Both the position numbers and the translations under genes were made by a program. A stretch of 17,803 nucleotides of DNA from positions 1 through 17,803 of the forward strand of contig JBJMWE010000130.1 of NCBI GenBank assembly GCA_045810285.1, written 5' to 3'. This document shows, piece after piece, positions 1-8,685 of this stretch. The DNA is from Scleromatobacter sp045810285 (lineage in GTDB: Bacteria; Pseudomonadota; Gammaproteobacteria; Burkholderiales; Burkholderiaceae_C). The stretch's first letter is position 1, and every line of letters starts with the position of its first letter. The notes under the pieces are model-generated. The model made no database searches. It saw only the letters and a list, made by a program, of their open reading frames with translations, and was not told the DNA's origin.

Positions 1-4
1 AGGG

Positions 5-33
5 GTGGATCCTGCGACTGCGCGCAGGATGAC
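5..33 (+). repeat. Dispersed hairpin repeat, copy A
   Basis: This 29-bp unit is an exact reverse complement of copy B at 320-348. Inside it ATCCTGCG (9-16) and CGCAGGAT (23-30) form an 8-bp stem with a six-base loop. It resembles REP-type intergenic palindromes. It lies at the window edge, so a partner further left cannot be seen. Confidence 0.75.
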
Positions 34-319
34 GGGGCAAAGAATCGACGTTCCGGGCAGCGTCCCACACCAGGTCTGGACGGACGCGCTCCCCGCACTT
101 CGGCGATGAAACTTTTTTTGCCTGGATCCAGATTCAAATCGCGAGCGAATTCGAATTCGATCCGATGAAGCGTGGCGGCCGGACGATCAAACTGATTTTG
201 AAGCCAACATGTCCGCCACATTTTGTTCGCCGGCCAAACGGCGACTTTGGGGTTTCAGGGCAGTTTCATCGGAGCTTCGCTGGTCACGTCACGTCGCGTC
301 CGCACCGCGCCCATCCAGT

Positions 320-348
320 GTCATCCTGCGCGCAGTCGCAGGATCCAC
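320..348 (-). repeat. Dispersed hairpin repeat, copy B (inverted)
   Basis: This is the exact inverted copy of unit A. It has the same 8-bp stem (323-330 with 337-344). Together with copy C, 25 bases downstream, it forms a larger inverted pair, an arrangement typical of paired REP elements. Confidence 0.75.
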
Positions 349-371
349 GCGCTCCAGGTGCGGTTTCCCCT

Positions 372-403
372 GGGGTGGATCCTGCGACTCCGCGCAGGAT
401 GAA
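372..403 (+). repeat. Dispersed hairpin repeat, copy C
   Basis: This copy has the same orientation as copy A, with one base changed in the loop (ACTCCG instead of ACTGCG) and a change at the 3' end. The stem is ATCCTGCG (379-386) with CGCAGGAT (393-400). The shared flank GGGGTGGATC (372-381) is also present before copy A, so the repeat extends at least three bases beyond the 29-bp core. Confidence 0.75.
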
Positions 404-598
404 GCTCGGCGGGCTGAGCGCTCGACGCTCGGCGAGGCGAGGCGAGGTCCGCCGCCTCACTGGCTCATCCCATGAGCTTCAGCCCCTGCATGATCCAGTC
501 GCCGTTAGTTGCCCCACCCCACTCGTCCGCGGCGCCTTTCGGCCGAATTTCGCTCGGCATTAGTGACAATGCGGGAAATCCCCCACGAACATTGGCAC

Positions 599-620
599 GT
601 GAAGTCAGCTAACACTTCAC
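599..620. other. Perfect 7-bp inverted repeat in the AT-rich leader
   Basis: GTGAAGT (599-605) and ACTTCAC (614-620) are separated by eight bases. It could be a protein-binding site or a weak hairpin. There is no T-run long enough to make it a convincing intrinsic terminator. Its role is unknown. Confidence 0.3.
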
Positions 621-718
621 TTTCATAGCCACGCGCAAGTCCTTAATTTAGAACGACATTCGCTTGCAGAACGTCATCTAAGTGCTTGATTTCATTGATT
701 TTTTCAGGTGATGACGCG

Positions 719-747
719 TTGACCCCGCCCAGGTGAGTCGTTAAAGT
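719..747 (+). promoter_or_regulatory. Probable sigma70-type promoter of the dcw cluster
   Basis: TTGACC (719-724, five of six consensus bases) is followed after 17 bases by TAAAGT (742-747, four of six). This would place the transcription start near 754. The -10 element overlaps the first of the GTG boxes assigned to MraZ, which fits autorepression as known for MraZ in E. coli. It is the best -35/-10 pair I found between 560 and 775. Confidence 0.5.
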
Positions 748-778
748 GCATCAAAGTGCACTTTTGTGGTGGGTCGTG
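743..778 (+). promoter_or_regulatory. Putative MraZ operator: four GTG boxes at 10-bp spacing
   Basis: The triplet GTG occurs at 746, 756, 766 and 776, exactly one helical turn apart. The first two sit in identical AAAGTGCA contexts and the third in TTTGTGGT. MraZ family proteins are ring-shaped and bind short direct repeats (TGGG or AAAGTG-like) spaced by ten bases just upstream of their own gene. The period, sequence and position match that pattern. The assignment is inference from family knowledge; the regular spacing itself is directly visible. Confidence 0.6.
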
Positions 779-1216
779 GCATCTCTGATTTTTGAAGGTC
801 CTTCAGCGTTGACGCTGGACGGCAAGGGGCGAGTCTCCATGCCGTCGCGTTACCGCGAGGATCTCCAGTCATTGTGCGGCGGCCGCCTCACCGTCACGAA
901 GCACCCGCACGGGTGCCTGATGGTCTTCCCGCGTCCGTACTGGGAAAACTTCCGCGACCAGGTCGCCCAGTTGCCGTTCTCGCAGGTGGGGGTCAAGCGC
1001 GTGTTCCTCGGCCACGCGGACGACGTCGAGTGGGATGCCACCTCGCGCATCCTCATCCGCCCGGAACTCCGCACCTGGGCCGGACTCGAAAAGGACGTGA
1101 CGCTGCTGGGCATGGGCAGCCACTTCGAACTGTGGGCGACGCCTGCCTACGCGGCGCACGAAGCGCGCGTGATGCAGGAGCAGGCCACCGCCGCCCTGGA
1201 CAACCTGGTCTTCTAG
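776..1216 (+). CDS. mraZ: Transcriptional regulator MraZ
   Basis: MraZ is a DNA-binding regulator with two SpoVT/AbrB-type halves that controls the dcw promoter. Visible features are the first-half signature SALTLDGKGRVSMP and the second-half repeat DVEWDATSRILI, followed by LLGMGSHFELW. The start is uncertain. The frame is open from GTG 746, which has an AGGTGA (731-736) upstream, but 746 lies inside the proposed -10 element and the operator boxes. I chose GTG 776, giving 146 residues; it is itself the fourth box and has poor Shine-Dalgarno spacing. Family members usually begin MFxGAS and are about 142 residues long, which would correspond to the ATT codon at 788 (IFEGPS) or CTG 785. The gene is first in the operon and ends six bases before rsmH. 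Confidence 0.9.
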   Translation: MASLIFEGPSALTLDGKGRVSMPSRYREDLQSLCGGRLTVTKHPHGCLMVFPRPYWENFRDQVAQLPFSQVGVKRVFLGHADDVEWDATSRILIRPELRTWAGLEKDVTLLGMGSHFELWATPAYAAHEARVMQEQATAALDNLVF

Positions 1217-1222
1217 AACATC

Positions 1223-2158
1223 GTGGAACACTCGGGGTTGCATACCACCGTCCTGCTCCACGAGGCCATCGACGCACTCGTGACGCAGCCGGACGGCATC
1301 TATGTCGACGGCACGTTCGGCCGCGGCGGGCACACGCGCGAGCTGCTGTCGCGCCTGGGCCCCGGCGCGCGCGTGATCGGCATCGACCGCGACCCCGTCG
1401 CCGTGGCCGCCGCCAAGGACGGCCCGGATGCCGTGCGCGACCCGCGCTTCGAGATCGTGCACGCGAGCTTCGCGCAATTGCCGGCGGCGCTGGCCGAGCG
1501 CGGCATCGGCAAGATCACCGGCCTGCTGCTGGACCTGGGCGTGTCGTCGCCGCAGATCGACACCCCCGAACGCGGATTCAGCTTCCGTTTCGACGGCCCG
1601 CTCGACATGCGCATGGACACCACCCGCGGCGAGACCGCGGCGGACTTTCTCGCTCGCGCCGACGAGCGTCACATTGCAGAGGTGATTCGTGACTACGGGG
1701 AAGAACGGTTTGCTGTGTCGATTGCAAAGGCGCTTGTGGCTCAGCGCGAGAGCGGCGCACCCGTTCGAACCACTCGCGAGCTGTCCGCCGTCGTGGCTCG
1801 TTCGGTCAAGACCCGCGAGGCGAACCAGGACCCCGCCACGCGAACGTTTCAGGCTCTTCGGATTTTCGTCAATGCCGAGCTTGAGGAGCTCGAACAGGTC
1901 CTGAACGCCTCCCTCGACCTGCTCGCGGAGGGCGGCCGGCTCGCGGTGATCAGCTTCCACTCGCTGGAAGACCGCATCGTCAAGACCTTCATCGCGCGCG
2001 AGAGCAAGGCCGAGATCGACCGCCGCGCCCCGTTCGCGCCGCCGGCCAGGGCGCTGCGCCTGCAGGCGCTGGGCCGCATCAAGCCCGGCCCGACCGAGGT
2101 GCTGCAGAACGGCCGCGCGCGCTCCGCGATCCTGCGCGTGGCGGAGAGGCTCGCATGA
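1223..2158 (+). CDS. rsmH: 16S rRNA (cytosine-1402-N4)-methyltransferase RsmH
   Basis: The enzyme methylates N4 of C1402 in 16S rRNA using S-adenosylmethionine; the older name is MraW. It has 311 residues, close to the 313 of the E. coli protein. Hallmarks are HTTVLLHEAIDAL (7-19), the SAM-binding DGTFGRGGHTRELL (29-42), DLGVSSPQID (104-113), RGFSFRFDGPLDMRMD (117-132), NQDPATRTFQALRIFVN (201-217) and ISFHSLEDRIVK (243-254). It starts with GTG at 1223, which agrees with the family N-terminus; no good Shine-Dalgarno is seen, so coupling to mraZ (six bases upstream) is likely. Residues 142-224 (1646-1894) use many codons ending in A or T, unlike both flanks, suggesting a recombined tract. The stop overlaps the start of a 15-codon linker frame. 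Confidence 0.97.
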   Translation: MEHSGLHTTVLLHEAIDALVTQPDGIYVDGTFGRGGHTRELLSRLGPGARVIGIDRDPVAVAAAKDGPDAVRDPRFEIVHASFAQLPAALAERGIGKITGLLLDLGVSSPQIDTPERGFSFRFDGPLDMRMDTTRGETAADFLARADERHIAEVIRDYGEERFAVSIAKALVAQRESGAPVRTTRELSAVVARSVKTREANQDPATRTFQALRIFVNAELEELEQVLNASLDLLAEGGRLAVISFHSLEDRIVKTFIARESKAEIDRRAPFAPPARALRLQALGRIKPGPTEVLQNGRARSAILRVAERLA

Positions 2159-2202
2159 TCGCGGCGATCATCGCGCAGCGCGAAGCGCGGAGGGCAGCCT
2201 GA
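2155..2202 (+). other. 15-codon linker frame between rsmH and ftsL
   Basis: The frame starts at ATG 2155 inside the rsmH stop (ATGA) and ends with TGA 2200-2202, which shares its last base with the ftsL ATG (TGATG). The peptide would be MIAAIIAQREARRAA. It carries the ftsL Shine-Dalgarno (GGAGGG, 2189-2194) in its own coding sequence. It is probably not a functional protein; its geometry would let ribosomes pass from rsmH to ftsL. Confidence 0.35.
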
Positions 2203-2564
2203 TGACGGGCCCGTCCTTCATGCTGCGCCTGAACGTGCTGCTCGCGATCGCGCTGATCCTGAGCGGGCTGTACCTCGTCAAGATCAGCTACGAGTCGCGC
2301 CGCGTGTTCGCCGAGATCGAGAGCGCGCACGGCGCCGAGCGCCAGCTCGAGTCCGACCGCCGGCGCCTCGAGGCGGAGCGCCAGGCCCAGGCCACGCACC
2401 TGCGCGTGGAGGCCACCGCGCGCACCAAGCTCGGCATGCGCGCCGCCACGCCGGCCAACACGCAGTACGTGGTGGACGCCGGCCTCGCGGCGGCGCCGTC
2501 GTCCGCGCCGCTGGCGCGCACGCAGGCGTCCGCCGGCGTGGCCGATTCGGGGGCGTCGCAGTGA
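2202..2564 (+). CDS. ftsL: Cell division protein FtsL
   Basis: FtsL is a bitopic inner-membrane divisome protein that pairs with FtsB and FtsQ and activates FtsWI. The protein has 120 residues: a short cytoplasmic N-terminus, a single membrane helix at about 8-26 (LRLNVLLAIALILSGLYLV), and a charged coiled coil at about 30-70 rich in Glu, Arg and Gln. A low-complexity Ala/Ser tail ends the protein (about 92-120). The start ATG 2202 has a strong GGAGGG Shine-Dalgarno seven bases upstream. Position between rsmH and ftsI is the standard place for ftsL, which is otherwise poorly conserved, so the call rests on context plus topology. Its TGA overlaps the ftsI GTG. Confidence 0.92.
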   Translation: MTGPSFMLRLNVLLAIALILSGLYLVKISYESRRVFAEIESAHGAERQLESDRRRLEAERQAQATHLRVEATARTKLGMRAATPANTQYVVDAGLAAAPSSAPLARTQASAGVADSGASQ

Positions 2565-4339
2565 ACAAGCCCAACCAGCGCGTCCAGACCCCGCGCGGCC
2601 GCGCGGTCAGCAACGTCACGTACGCCAACAGCCCGCTGCTGGCGTCGAAGACGCCGCTGTGGCGCAGCCGCTTCCTCGTGGTGCTGGTGGGCGTCGGCTC
2701 GCTGATCCTGGTGGGCCGCGCGGCCTACATCCAGATCGTCGCCACCAACTTCTACCTGAAGCAGGGCGAGGCGCGCTACGCGCACACGCTCGAGATGCCC
2801 GCCAGCCGCGGCCGCATCGTCGACCGCAACGGCCTGCTGCTGGCCACCAGCGTGCCCACGCCGTCCATCTGGGCGATCCCCAAGGACGTCGAGGCCGACG
2901 CCGGCGAGAAGAAGCAGCTCGCCAAGGCGCTGGGCATGACGGTGGCCGAACTCGACGACCGCCTCGACGGCAACCCGAACTTCGTGTGGCTCAAGCGCCA
3001 GGTCGACGACAGCGTCGGCGTGGCCGTGAAGTCGCTCGACCTGAAGGGCATCCACCAGGTCAGCGAGTTCCGCCGCCGCTATCCCGAGGGCGAGGCGGCC
3101 GCGCACGTGGTGGGCTTCACCGGCGACCAGGACAAGGGCCAGGAAGGCATCGAGCTCGCGTACCAGCAGCAGCTGCAGGGGCGCGACGGCCAGCGCGAGG
3201 TCGTCAAGGATCGGCTGGGCCGCATCGTCGAGGACATCGGCGACCCGCAGCGCCCGATCAACGGCGAAGACATCGAGCTGGCGATCGACTCGAAGGTGCA
3301 GTTCTTCGCGTACCAGCGCATCCGCGACCAGGTCATCGCGCAGAAGGCCAAGGGCGGCAGCGTGGTCGTCATCGACACGCTCACGGGCGAGGTGCTCGCG
3401 CTCGCCAACTACCCCAGCTTCAACCCGGGCGACCGCCACCACCTGTCGGGCGCGCAGCTGCGCAACCGCGCGCTGACCGACGTGTTCGAGCCCGGCTCCA
3501 CGATGAAGCCGTTCATCATCGGCACCGCCCTCGAGAAGGGCCTGGTCACGCCGACGTCGATGGTGGACGCGACGCCGGGCTCGCTGGTCATCAGCGGCTT
3601 CGCTCCGAAGGACGCCGAGCCCAACGGCTGGCTGACCGTGCAGCAGGTGATCCAGAAGTCCAGCAACATCGGCGCCGCGCGCCTGGCGATGCGGCTCACG
3701 CCCAAGGAAGAGTGGGAGAAGTTCTCGTCCATCGGCCTGGGCCAGAAGCCGCAGATCAACTTCCCCGGCGTCGTCACCGGCCGGCTGCGCCCCTACAAGA
3801 CCTGGCGGCCGATCGAGCAGGCGACGATGGCCTACGGCTACGGCCTGTCGGCCTCGCTGTTCCAGCTGGCACGGGCGTATACGGTGTTCGCCAACGACGG
3901 CGTGCTCGAGAACGTGTCGATGCTGCGCCAGAAGGCGCCTGGCCCGGGCCCGCGCGTGTTCAAGCCGGAGACGGTCAAGGAGCTGCTGACCATGCTGCAG
4001 ATGGTGGCGTCGCCCGGCGGCACCGCCCCCAAGGCGCGCACGCTCGGCTACAGCGTGGGCGGCAAGTCCGGCACCGCGTACAAGGCCGAAGGCCATGGCT
4101 ACGCGCAGAACAAGTACCGCCCGTGGTTCGTCGGCCTGGCGCCGATCTCGCACCCGCGCATCGTGGTGGCCGTGATGGTGGACGAACCCACGGCCGGACT
4201 GCACTACGGCGGCGACGTCGCGGCGCCGGTGTTCAGCCAGGTGGTGTCGCAGACGCTGCCGCTGCTGGGCGTCGCGCCCGACCTCGACGTGCGTACGCAG
4301 ATCACGCAGGCCAACGTCGTCCAGATCCCCGAGAACTAG
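2561..4339 (+). CDS. ftsI: Peptidoglycan D,D-transpeptidase FtsI (PBP3)
   Basis: FtsI is the septal class B penicillin-binding protein that cross-links glycan strands made by its partner FtsW. The protein has 592 residues: a cytoplasmic tail, a membrane anchor at about 37-59, the pedestal domain beginning at MPASRGRIVDRNG (79-91), and a transpeptidase domain from about 235. The active-site motifs are all present: S313-T-M-K316 in EPGSTMKPF, S367-S-N369, and K502-S-G-T505 in GGKSGTAYK. It starts with GTG 2561 overlapping the ftsL stop by four bases (GTGA), with GGGGG at 2549-2553 as a possible Shine-Dalgarno. An 81-base gap filled by an inverted palindromic repeat follows. Confidence 0.97.
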   Translation: MNKPNQRVQTPRGRAVSNVTYANSPLLASKTPLWRSRFLVVLVGVGSLILVGRAAYIQIVATNFYLKQGEARYAHTLEMPASRGRIVDRNGLLLATSVPTPSIWAIPKDVEADAGEKKQLAKALGMTVAELDDRLDGNPNFVWLKRQVDDSVGVAVKSLDLKGIHQVSEFRRRYPEGEAAAHVVGFTGDQDKGQEGIELAYQQQLQGRDGQREVVKDRLGRIVEDIGDPQRPINGEDIELAIDSKVQFFAYQRIRDQVIAQKAKGGSVVVIDTLTGEVLALANYPSFNPGDRHHLSGAQLRNRALTDVFEPGSTMKPFIIGTALEKGLVTPTSMVDATPGSLVISGFAPKDAEPNGWLTVQQVIQKSSNIGAARLAMRLTPKEEWEKFSSIGLGQKPQINFPGVVTGRLRPYKTWRPIEQATMAYGYGLSASLFQLARAYTVFANDGVLENVSMLRQKAPGPGPRVFKPETVKELLTMLQMVASPGGTAPKARTLGYSVGGKSGTAYKAEGHGYAQNKYRPWFVGLAPISHPRIVVAVMVDEPTAGLHYGGDVAAPVFSQVVSQTLPLLGVAPDLDVRTQITQANVVQIPEN

Positions 4340-4340
4340 A

Positions 4341-4420
4341 GTCATGACGCCCCCACGCTCATTTCATTCGCTGCCCCCCGAGGGGGCGCATCAACGCCTT
4401 CGGGCGGCCGGGCGCCGCTG

Positions 4421-4423
<3 letters not shown>
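4341..4423 (-). repeat. Intercistronic palindromic repeat, inverted copy in the ftsI-murE gap
   Basis: The reverse complement of this segment matches the tandem units before ftsW at several blocks in the same order: CATC at one end, CGGCCG, the 15-base palindrome GCCCCCTCGGGGGGC (here 4373-4387 on the other strand), and the end block GGGGGCGTCATGA, identical to ftsW copy 2 over 13 bases. A second hairpin, CGCC-TTCG-GGCG (4395-4406), has a UUCG tetraloop. The element fills the gap almost completely, and its outer end supplies the murE ATG. Confidence 0.7.
4344..4421 (+). other. 25-codon linker frame between ftsI and murE
   Basis: The frame starts at ATG 4344, four bases after the ftsI stop, and ends with TGA 4419-4421, which shares a base with the murE ATG (TGATG). 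The peptide is basic and Pro-rich, beginning MTPPRSFHSLPPEGA. Both its start and its stop lie within the inverted repeat. It is more likely a coupling device or by-product of the repeat than a functional protein. Confidence 0.35.
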
Positions 4424-5970
<1,547 letters not shown>

Positions 5971-5974
<4 letters not shown>

Positions 5975-7392
5975 CGCAGATGCTGACGCTCGCGCAAGCG
6001 GTCGCGATGGTGCCGGGGGCGGCGCTCGTCGGCGACGGCACGCGTGCGTTCGAGCGCGTGCACACGGACACGCGCACGCTGCGCGCGGGCGACCTGTTCG
6101 TCGCGCTGCAGGGCGAGCGCTTCGACGCCCACGACTTCCTGCCGCAGGCCCGTGCGGCCGGCGCGGTGGCGGCGATCGGCATGCGCGGCGTGGCCGAGGC
6201 CGGGCTCGACGGGCTGGTGGTGCCCGATTCCCTGGCCGCGCTGCAGGCCCTGGCCGCCGGTTGGCGCCGGCGCTTCACGGGCCCGGTGATCGCCGTCACC
6301 GGCAGCAACGGCAAGACGACCGTCACCCAGATGATCGCGTCCATCCTGCGCGCGGCGCACGCGGACGCGGCGCATGCGACCGCCGGCAACCTCAACAACC
6401 ACATCGGGGTGCCGCTGACGGTGCTGCGCATGGACGCGTCGCACAAGTCCGCGGTCATCGAGCTGGGCATGAACCATCCGGGCGAGATCGCCGTGCTCGC
6501 GCGCATCGCGCAGCCCACCGTCGCGCTCGTCAACAACGCGCAGCGCGAGCACCAGGAATTCATGGGCACCGTCGAGGCGGTGGCGCGCGAGAACGGCAGC
6601 GCCATCGAGGCCTTGCCGGCGGACGGCGTCGCCGTGTTCCCGTGCGACGACGGCTACGCCGACATCTGGCAGGCGCAGGCCGCCGGCCGCCGCTGCCTGC
6701 GCTTCGCGCTGGCGGGCGAGGCCGACGGCCCGTGGCCGCGGGCCGAGATCTCGGCCCGCGCCCGCTGGGCCGGCGACGCCTGGGAAGTGGAGATGACCAC
6801 GCCCGAAGGCCAGGTGCGCCTGACGCTGCGCGTGGCCGGCCGCCACAACGTGCGCAACGCGCTGGCCTCGACCGCTGCGGCGCTGGGCGCCGGCATCGCG
6901 CTGGCCGACGTCGTGCGCGGGCTCGAGGCGTTCGCGCCGGTCAAGGGCCGCTCGCAGCTGAAGACGCTGCGGCGCGGCGGCCGGACGCTGCCGCTCGTCG
7001 ACGACACGTACAACGCGAATCCCGACTCCGTGCGCGCCGCCATCGACGTGCTGGCCGGCCTGCCCGCGCCGCGCTGGCTGCTGCTGGGCGACATGGGCGA
7101 GGTCGGCGACCAGGGGCCGGCCTTCCACCAGGAGATCGGCGCCTACGCGCAGGCCCGCGGCATCGACACCTTCTGGTGCGCCGGCGGCCTGTGCGCCCAC
7201 GCCGCGCGTGCCTACGGCCCCGGCGCGCGCCACTTCGCCGACACGCCCGCGCTGCTGGCCGCGCTGGGCGACTCGGCGGCCGGCGAGCCGGCGTTCGACT
7301 CCGTGCTGGCCAAGGGTTCGCGCTTCATGGGCATGGAGCGCGTGGTCGCGCTGCTGCAGTCGCACGACGAAGGAGGCGCCCATGCTGCTTAG
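5971..7392 (+). CDS. murF: UDP-N-acetylmuramoyl-tripeptide--D-alanyl-D-alanine ligase MurF
   Basis: MurF adds the D-Ala-D-Ala dipeptide made by Ddl, completing UDP-MurNAc-pentapeptide. The protein has 473 residues. Motifs are the P-loop TGSNGKTTVT (110-119), AVIELGMNHPGEI (161-173), the NNAQREH metal/nucleotide region (188-194), GRHNVRNALA (290-299), DDTYNANPDS (344-353), GDMGEVG (373-379) and KGSRFMGME (448-456). The start ATG 5971 lies in the murE stop (ATGA) with GAGGG (5958-5962) eight bases upstream. Its last 11 bases overlap the beginning of mraY. The frame is open far upstream of 5971 as a shadow within murE; the family N-terminus and ribosome site fix the start at 5971. Confidence 0.97.
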
Positions 7393-8563
7393 CCTCACGT
7401 CCTGGCTGCAGGAGCACTACCCGCAGAGCTTCGGCTTCCTGCGCGTGTTCCAGTACCACACGTTCCGCGCCGTGATGGCCGCCATGACGGCACTGCTGAT
7501 CGGCCTGTTCTTCGGGCCCTGGGTCATCCGGCGGCTGACCGAGCTGAAGATCGGCCAGCCGATCCGCGAGTACGGCGTGCAGTCGCACATGGTCAAGCGC
7601 GGCACGCCCACGATGGGCGGCGTGCTGGTGCTGATCGCCATCGCCATCGCCACGCTGCTGTGGAGCGACTGGAGCAACCGCTTCGTCTGGATCGTGATGA
7701 TCGTGACCTTCGGCTTCGGCGCGATCGGCTGGTCGGACGACTGGCGCAAGGTGGTGCAGAAGAACCCGGAGGGCATGCCGTCGAAGGAGAAGTACCTGTG
7801 GCAGTCGCTGATCGGGCTGGTCGCCGCGCTGTATCTCGCCTTCAGCGTGTCCGAGACCTCGAACCTGCGCGTGCTGGAGCTGTTCATGCGCTGGGTCACG
7901 AGCGGCTTCGCCAACGACCTCCCGCCCAAGGCCGACCTGTTGCTGCCGTTCTTCAAGACGGTGAGCTACCCGCTGGGCGTGTTCGGCTTCATCGCGATGA
8001 CCTACTTCGTGATCGTGGGCGCGAGCAACGCGGTCAACCTCACCGACGGCCTCGATGGCCTGGCCATCATGCCGGTGGTGCTGGTGGCCGGCGCACTGGG
8101 CCTGTTCGCGTACGTGGTGGGCAACGCCGTGTACTCGAAGTACCTGCTGTTCCCGTACATCCCGGGCGCGGGCGAGCTGCTGATCTTCTGCGCCGCGATC
8201 GCCGGCGCGGGGCTGGCGTTCCTGTGGTTCAACGCGCATCCGGCGCAGGTGTTCATGGGCGACGTGGGGGCGCTGTCGCTCGGCGGCGCGCTGGGCACCA
8301 TCGCGGTGATCACGCGCCAGGAGATCGTGCTGGGGATCATGGGCGGCGTGTTCGTGGCCGAGGCGCTGTCGGTGATGGCGCAGGTCGGCTACTTCAAGTA
8401 CACGAAGCGCAAGTACGGCGAGGGGCGCCGCATCCTGAAGATGGCGCCGCTGCACCACCATTTCGAGAAGTCCGGCTGGACCGAGACGCAGGTCGTGATC
8501 CGCTTCTGGATCGTCACGATGCTGCTGTGCCTGGTCGGCCTGGCGAGCCTGAAGCTGCGTTGA
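7382..8563 (+). CDS. mraY: Phospho-N-acetylmuramoyl-pentapeptide-transferase MraY
   Basis: MraY is a polytopic membrane enzyme that transfers phospho-MurNAc-pentapeptide to undecaprenyl phosphate, forming lipid I. The protein has 393 residues (E. coli 360), with about ten hydrophobic segments. Key residues are the catalytic-site aspartates D119-D120 in GWSDDWRK, NLTDGLDGLA (219-228), the active-site aspartate D294 in FMGDVGALSLG, and the histidine triad H358-H360 in APLHHHFE. A near-perfect Shine-Dalgarno AAGGAGG (7370-7376) five bases before ATG 7382 fixes the start. The start lies inside murF, an 11-base overlap. A 114-base gap follows before murD. The extra length relative to E. coli is partly a segment near 158-188. 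Confidence 0.97.
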   Translation: MLLSLTSWLQEHYPQSFGFLRVFQYHTFRAVMAAMTALLIGLFFGPWVIRRLTELKIGQPIREYGVQSHMVKRGTPTMGGVLVLIAIAIATLLWSDWSNRFVWIVMIVTFGFGAIGWSDDWRKVVQKNPEGMPSKEKYLWQSLIGLVAALYLAFSVSETSNLRVLELFMRWVTSGFANDLPPKADLLLPFFKTVSYPLGVFGFIAMTYFVIVGASNAVNLTDGLDGLAIMPVVLVAGALGLFAYVVGNAVYSKYLLFPYIPGAGELLIFCAAIAGAGLAFLWFNAHPAQVFMGDVGALSLGGALGTIAVITRQEIVLGIMGGVFVAEALSVMAQVGYFKYTKRKYGEGRRILKMAPLHHHFEKSGWTETQVVIRFWIVTMLLCLVGLASLKLR

Positions 8564-8565
8564 CC

Positions 8566-8685
8566 GTGGACCACCTCATCGCCATCACCAACACGCGGGG
8601 CCAGCGCCGGGCTCTCGCACGCCGACCCGCGGCCCGCTCGGGGAGCCGTGCGCCGCATTCGGCGGACGGGGGTGGTCATGTCTGA
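8566..8685 (+). other. 39-codon linker frame between mraY and murD
   Basis: The frame starts at GTG 8566, two bases after the mraY stop, and runs without a stop through the whole gap. It terminates at TGA 8683-8685, eight bases into murD (ATGTCTGA). The peptide is Arg/Ala-rich with no recognisable domain. It matches the linker geometry at the other long gaps. A functional product is doubtful. Confidence 0.3.
8621..8680 (+). repeat. Diverged copy of the intercistronic palindromic repeat before murD
   Basis: The segment aligns by eye with the right part of the units before ftsW: CCGCGGCCCGCTCGGGGAGCC corresponds to the GGGCCCCCTCGGGGGGC core, followed by CGGCG-like spacing and the end block GGGGGTGGTCATG (8668-8680), against GGGGGTCGTCATG in ftsW copy 1. 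Its last bases would supply both the murD ribosome site and its ATG. The similarity is partial and needs an alignment to confirm. Confidence 0.45.

Larger units (their letters stand above)
1..718. other. Non-coding leader region upstream of the dcw cluster
   Basis: I find no recognisable gene here. Open frames on the + strand at 165-563 and 209-475 have no protein-like character and run through the repeats. The region holds three copies of a hairpin repeat (described separately), a CTGGATCCAG palindrome at 122-131, a run of seven T at 113-119, doubled GAATTC sites near 147-158, a GGCGA triplet repeat near 431-445 and a small hairpin at 463-477 (GCTCAT / ATGAGC). From about 575 onward the base composition becomes markedly more AT-rich than the rest of the window, as expected for the promoter region of the cluster. 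A 31-codon open frame on the minus strand (465-560) is discussed under findings; I cannot assign it. Confidence 0.6.

Noticed and set aside
113..119. T-run at 113-119 as the end of an upstream gene's terminator
   Set aside because: No stable hairpin directly precedes it.
165..563. Plus-strand open frames at 165-563 and 209-475
   Set aside because: Arg/Ser/Pro-rich composition, no ribosome site, and they run through the hairpin repeats B and C; no sign of a real protein.
2288..4345. Very long minus-strand open frames opposite ftsI, murF, murD, murC and others
   Set aside because: They are antisense shadows caused by strong G/C preference at third codon positions; their His/Arg/Ala-rich translations have no domains and the + strand genes have full motif sets.
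4373..4406. The hairpins between ftsI and murE as an intrinsic terminator
   Set aside because: There is no following T-run, and the downstream gene is an essential member of the same pathway; they fit the palindromic repeat better.
8648..8677. MurD starting at GTG 8648
   Set aside because: Adds ten Arg-rich residues from the intergenic repeat; MSDVLILGLGASG at 8678 matches the family start.
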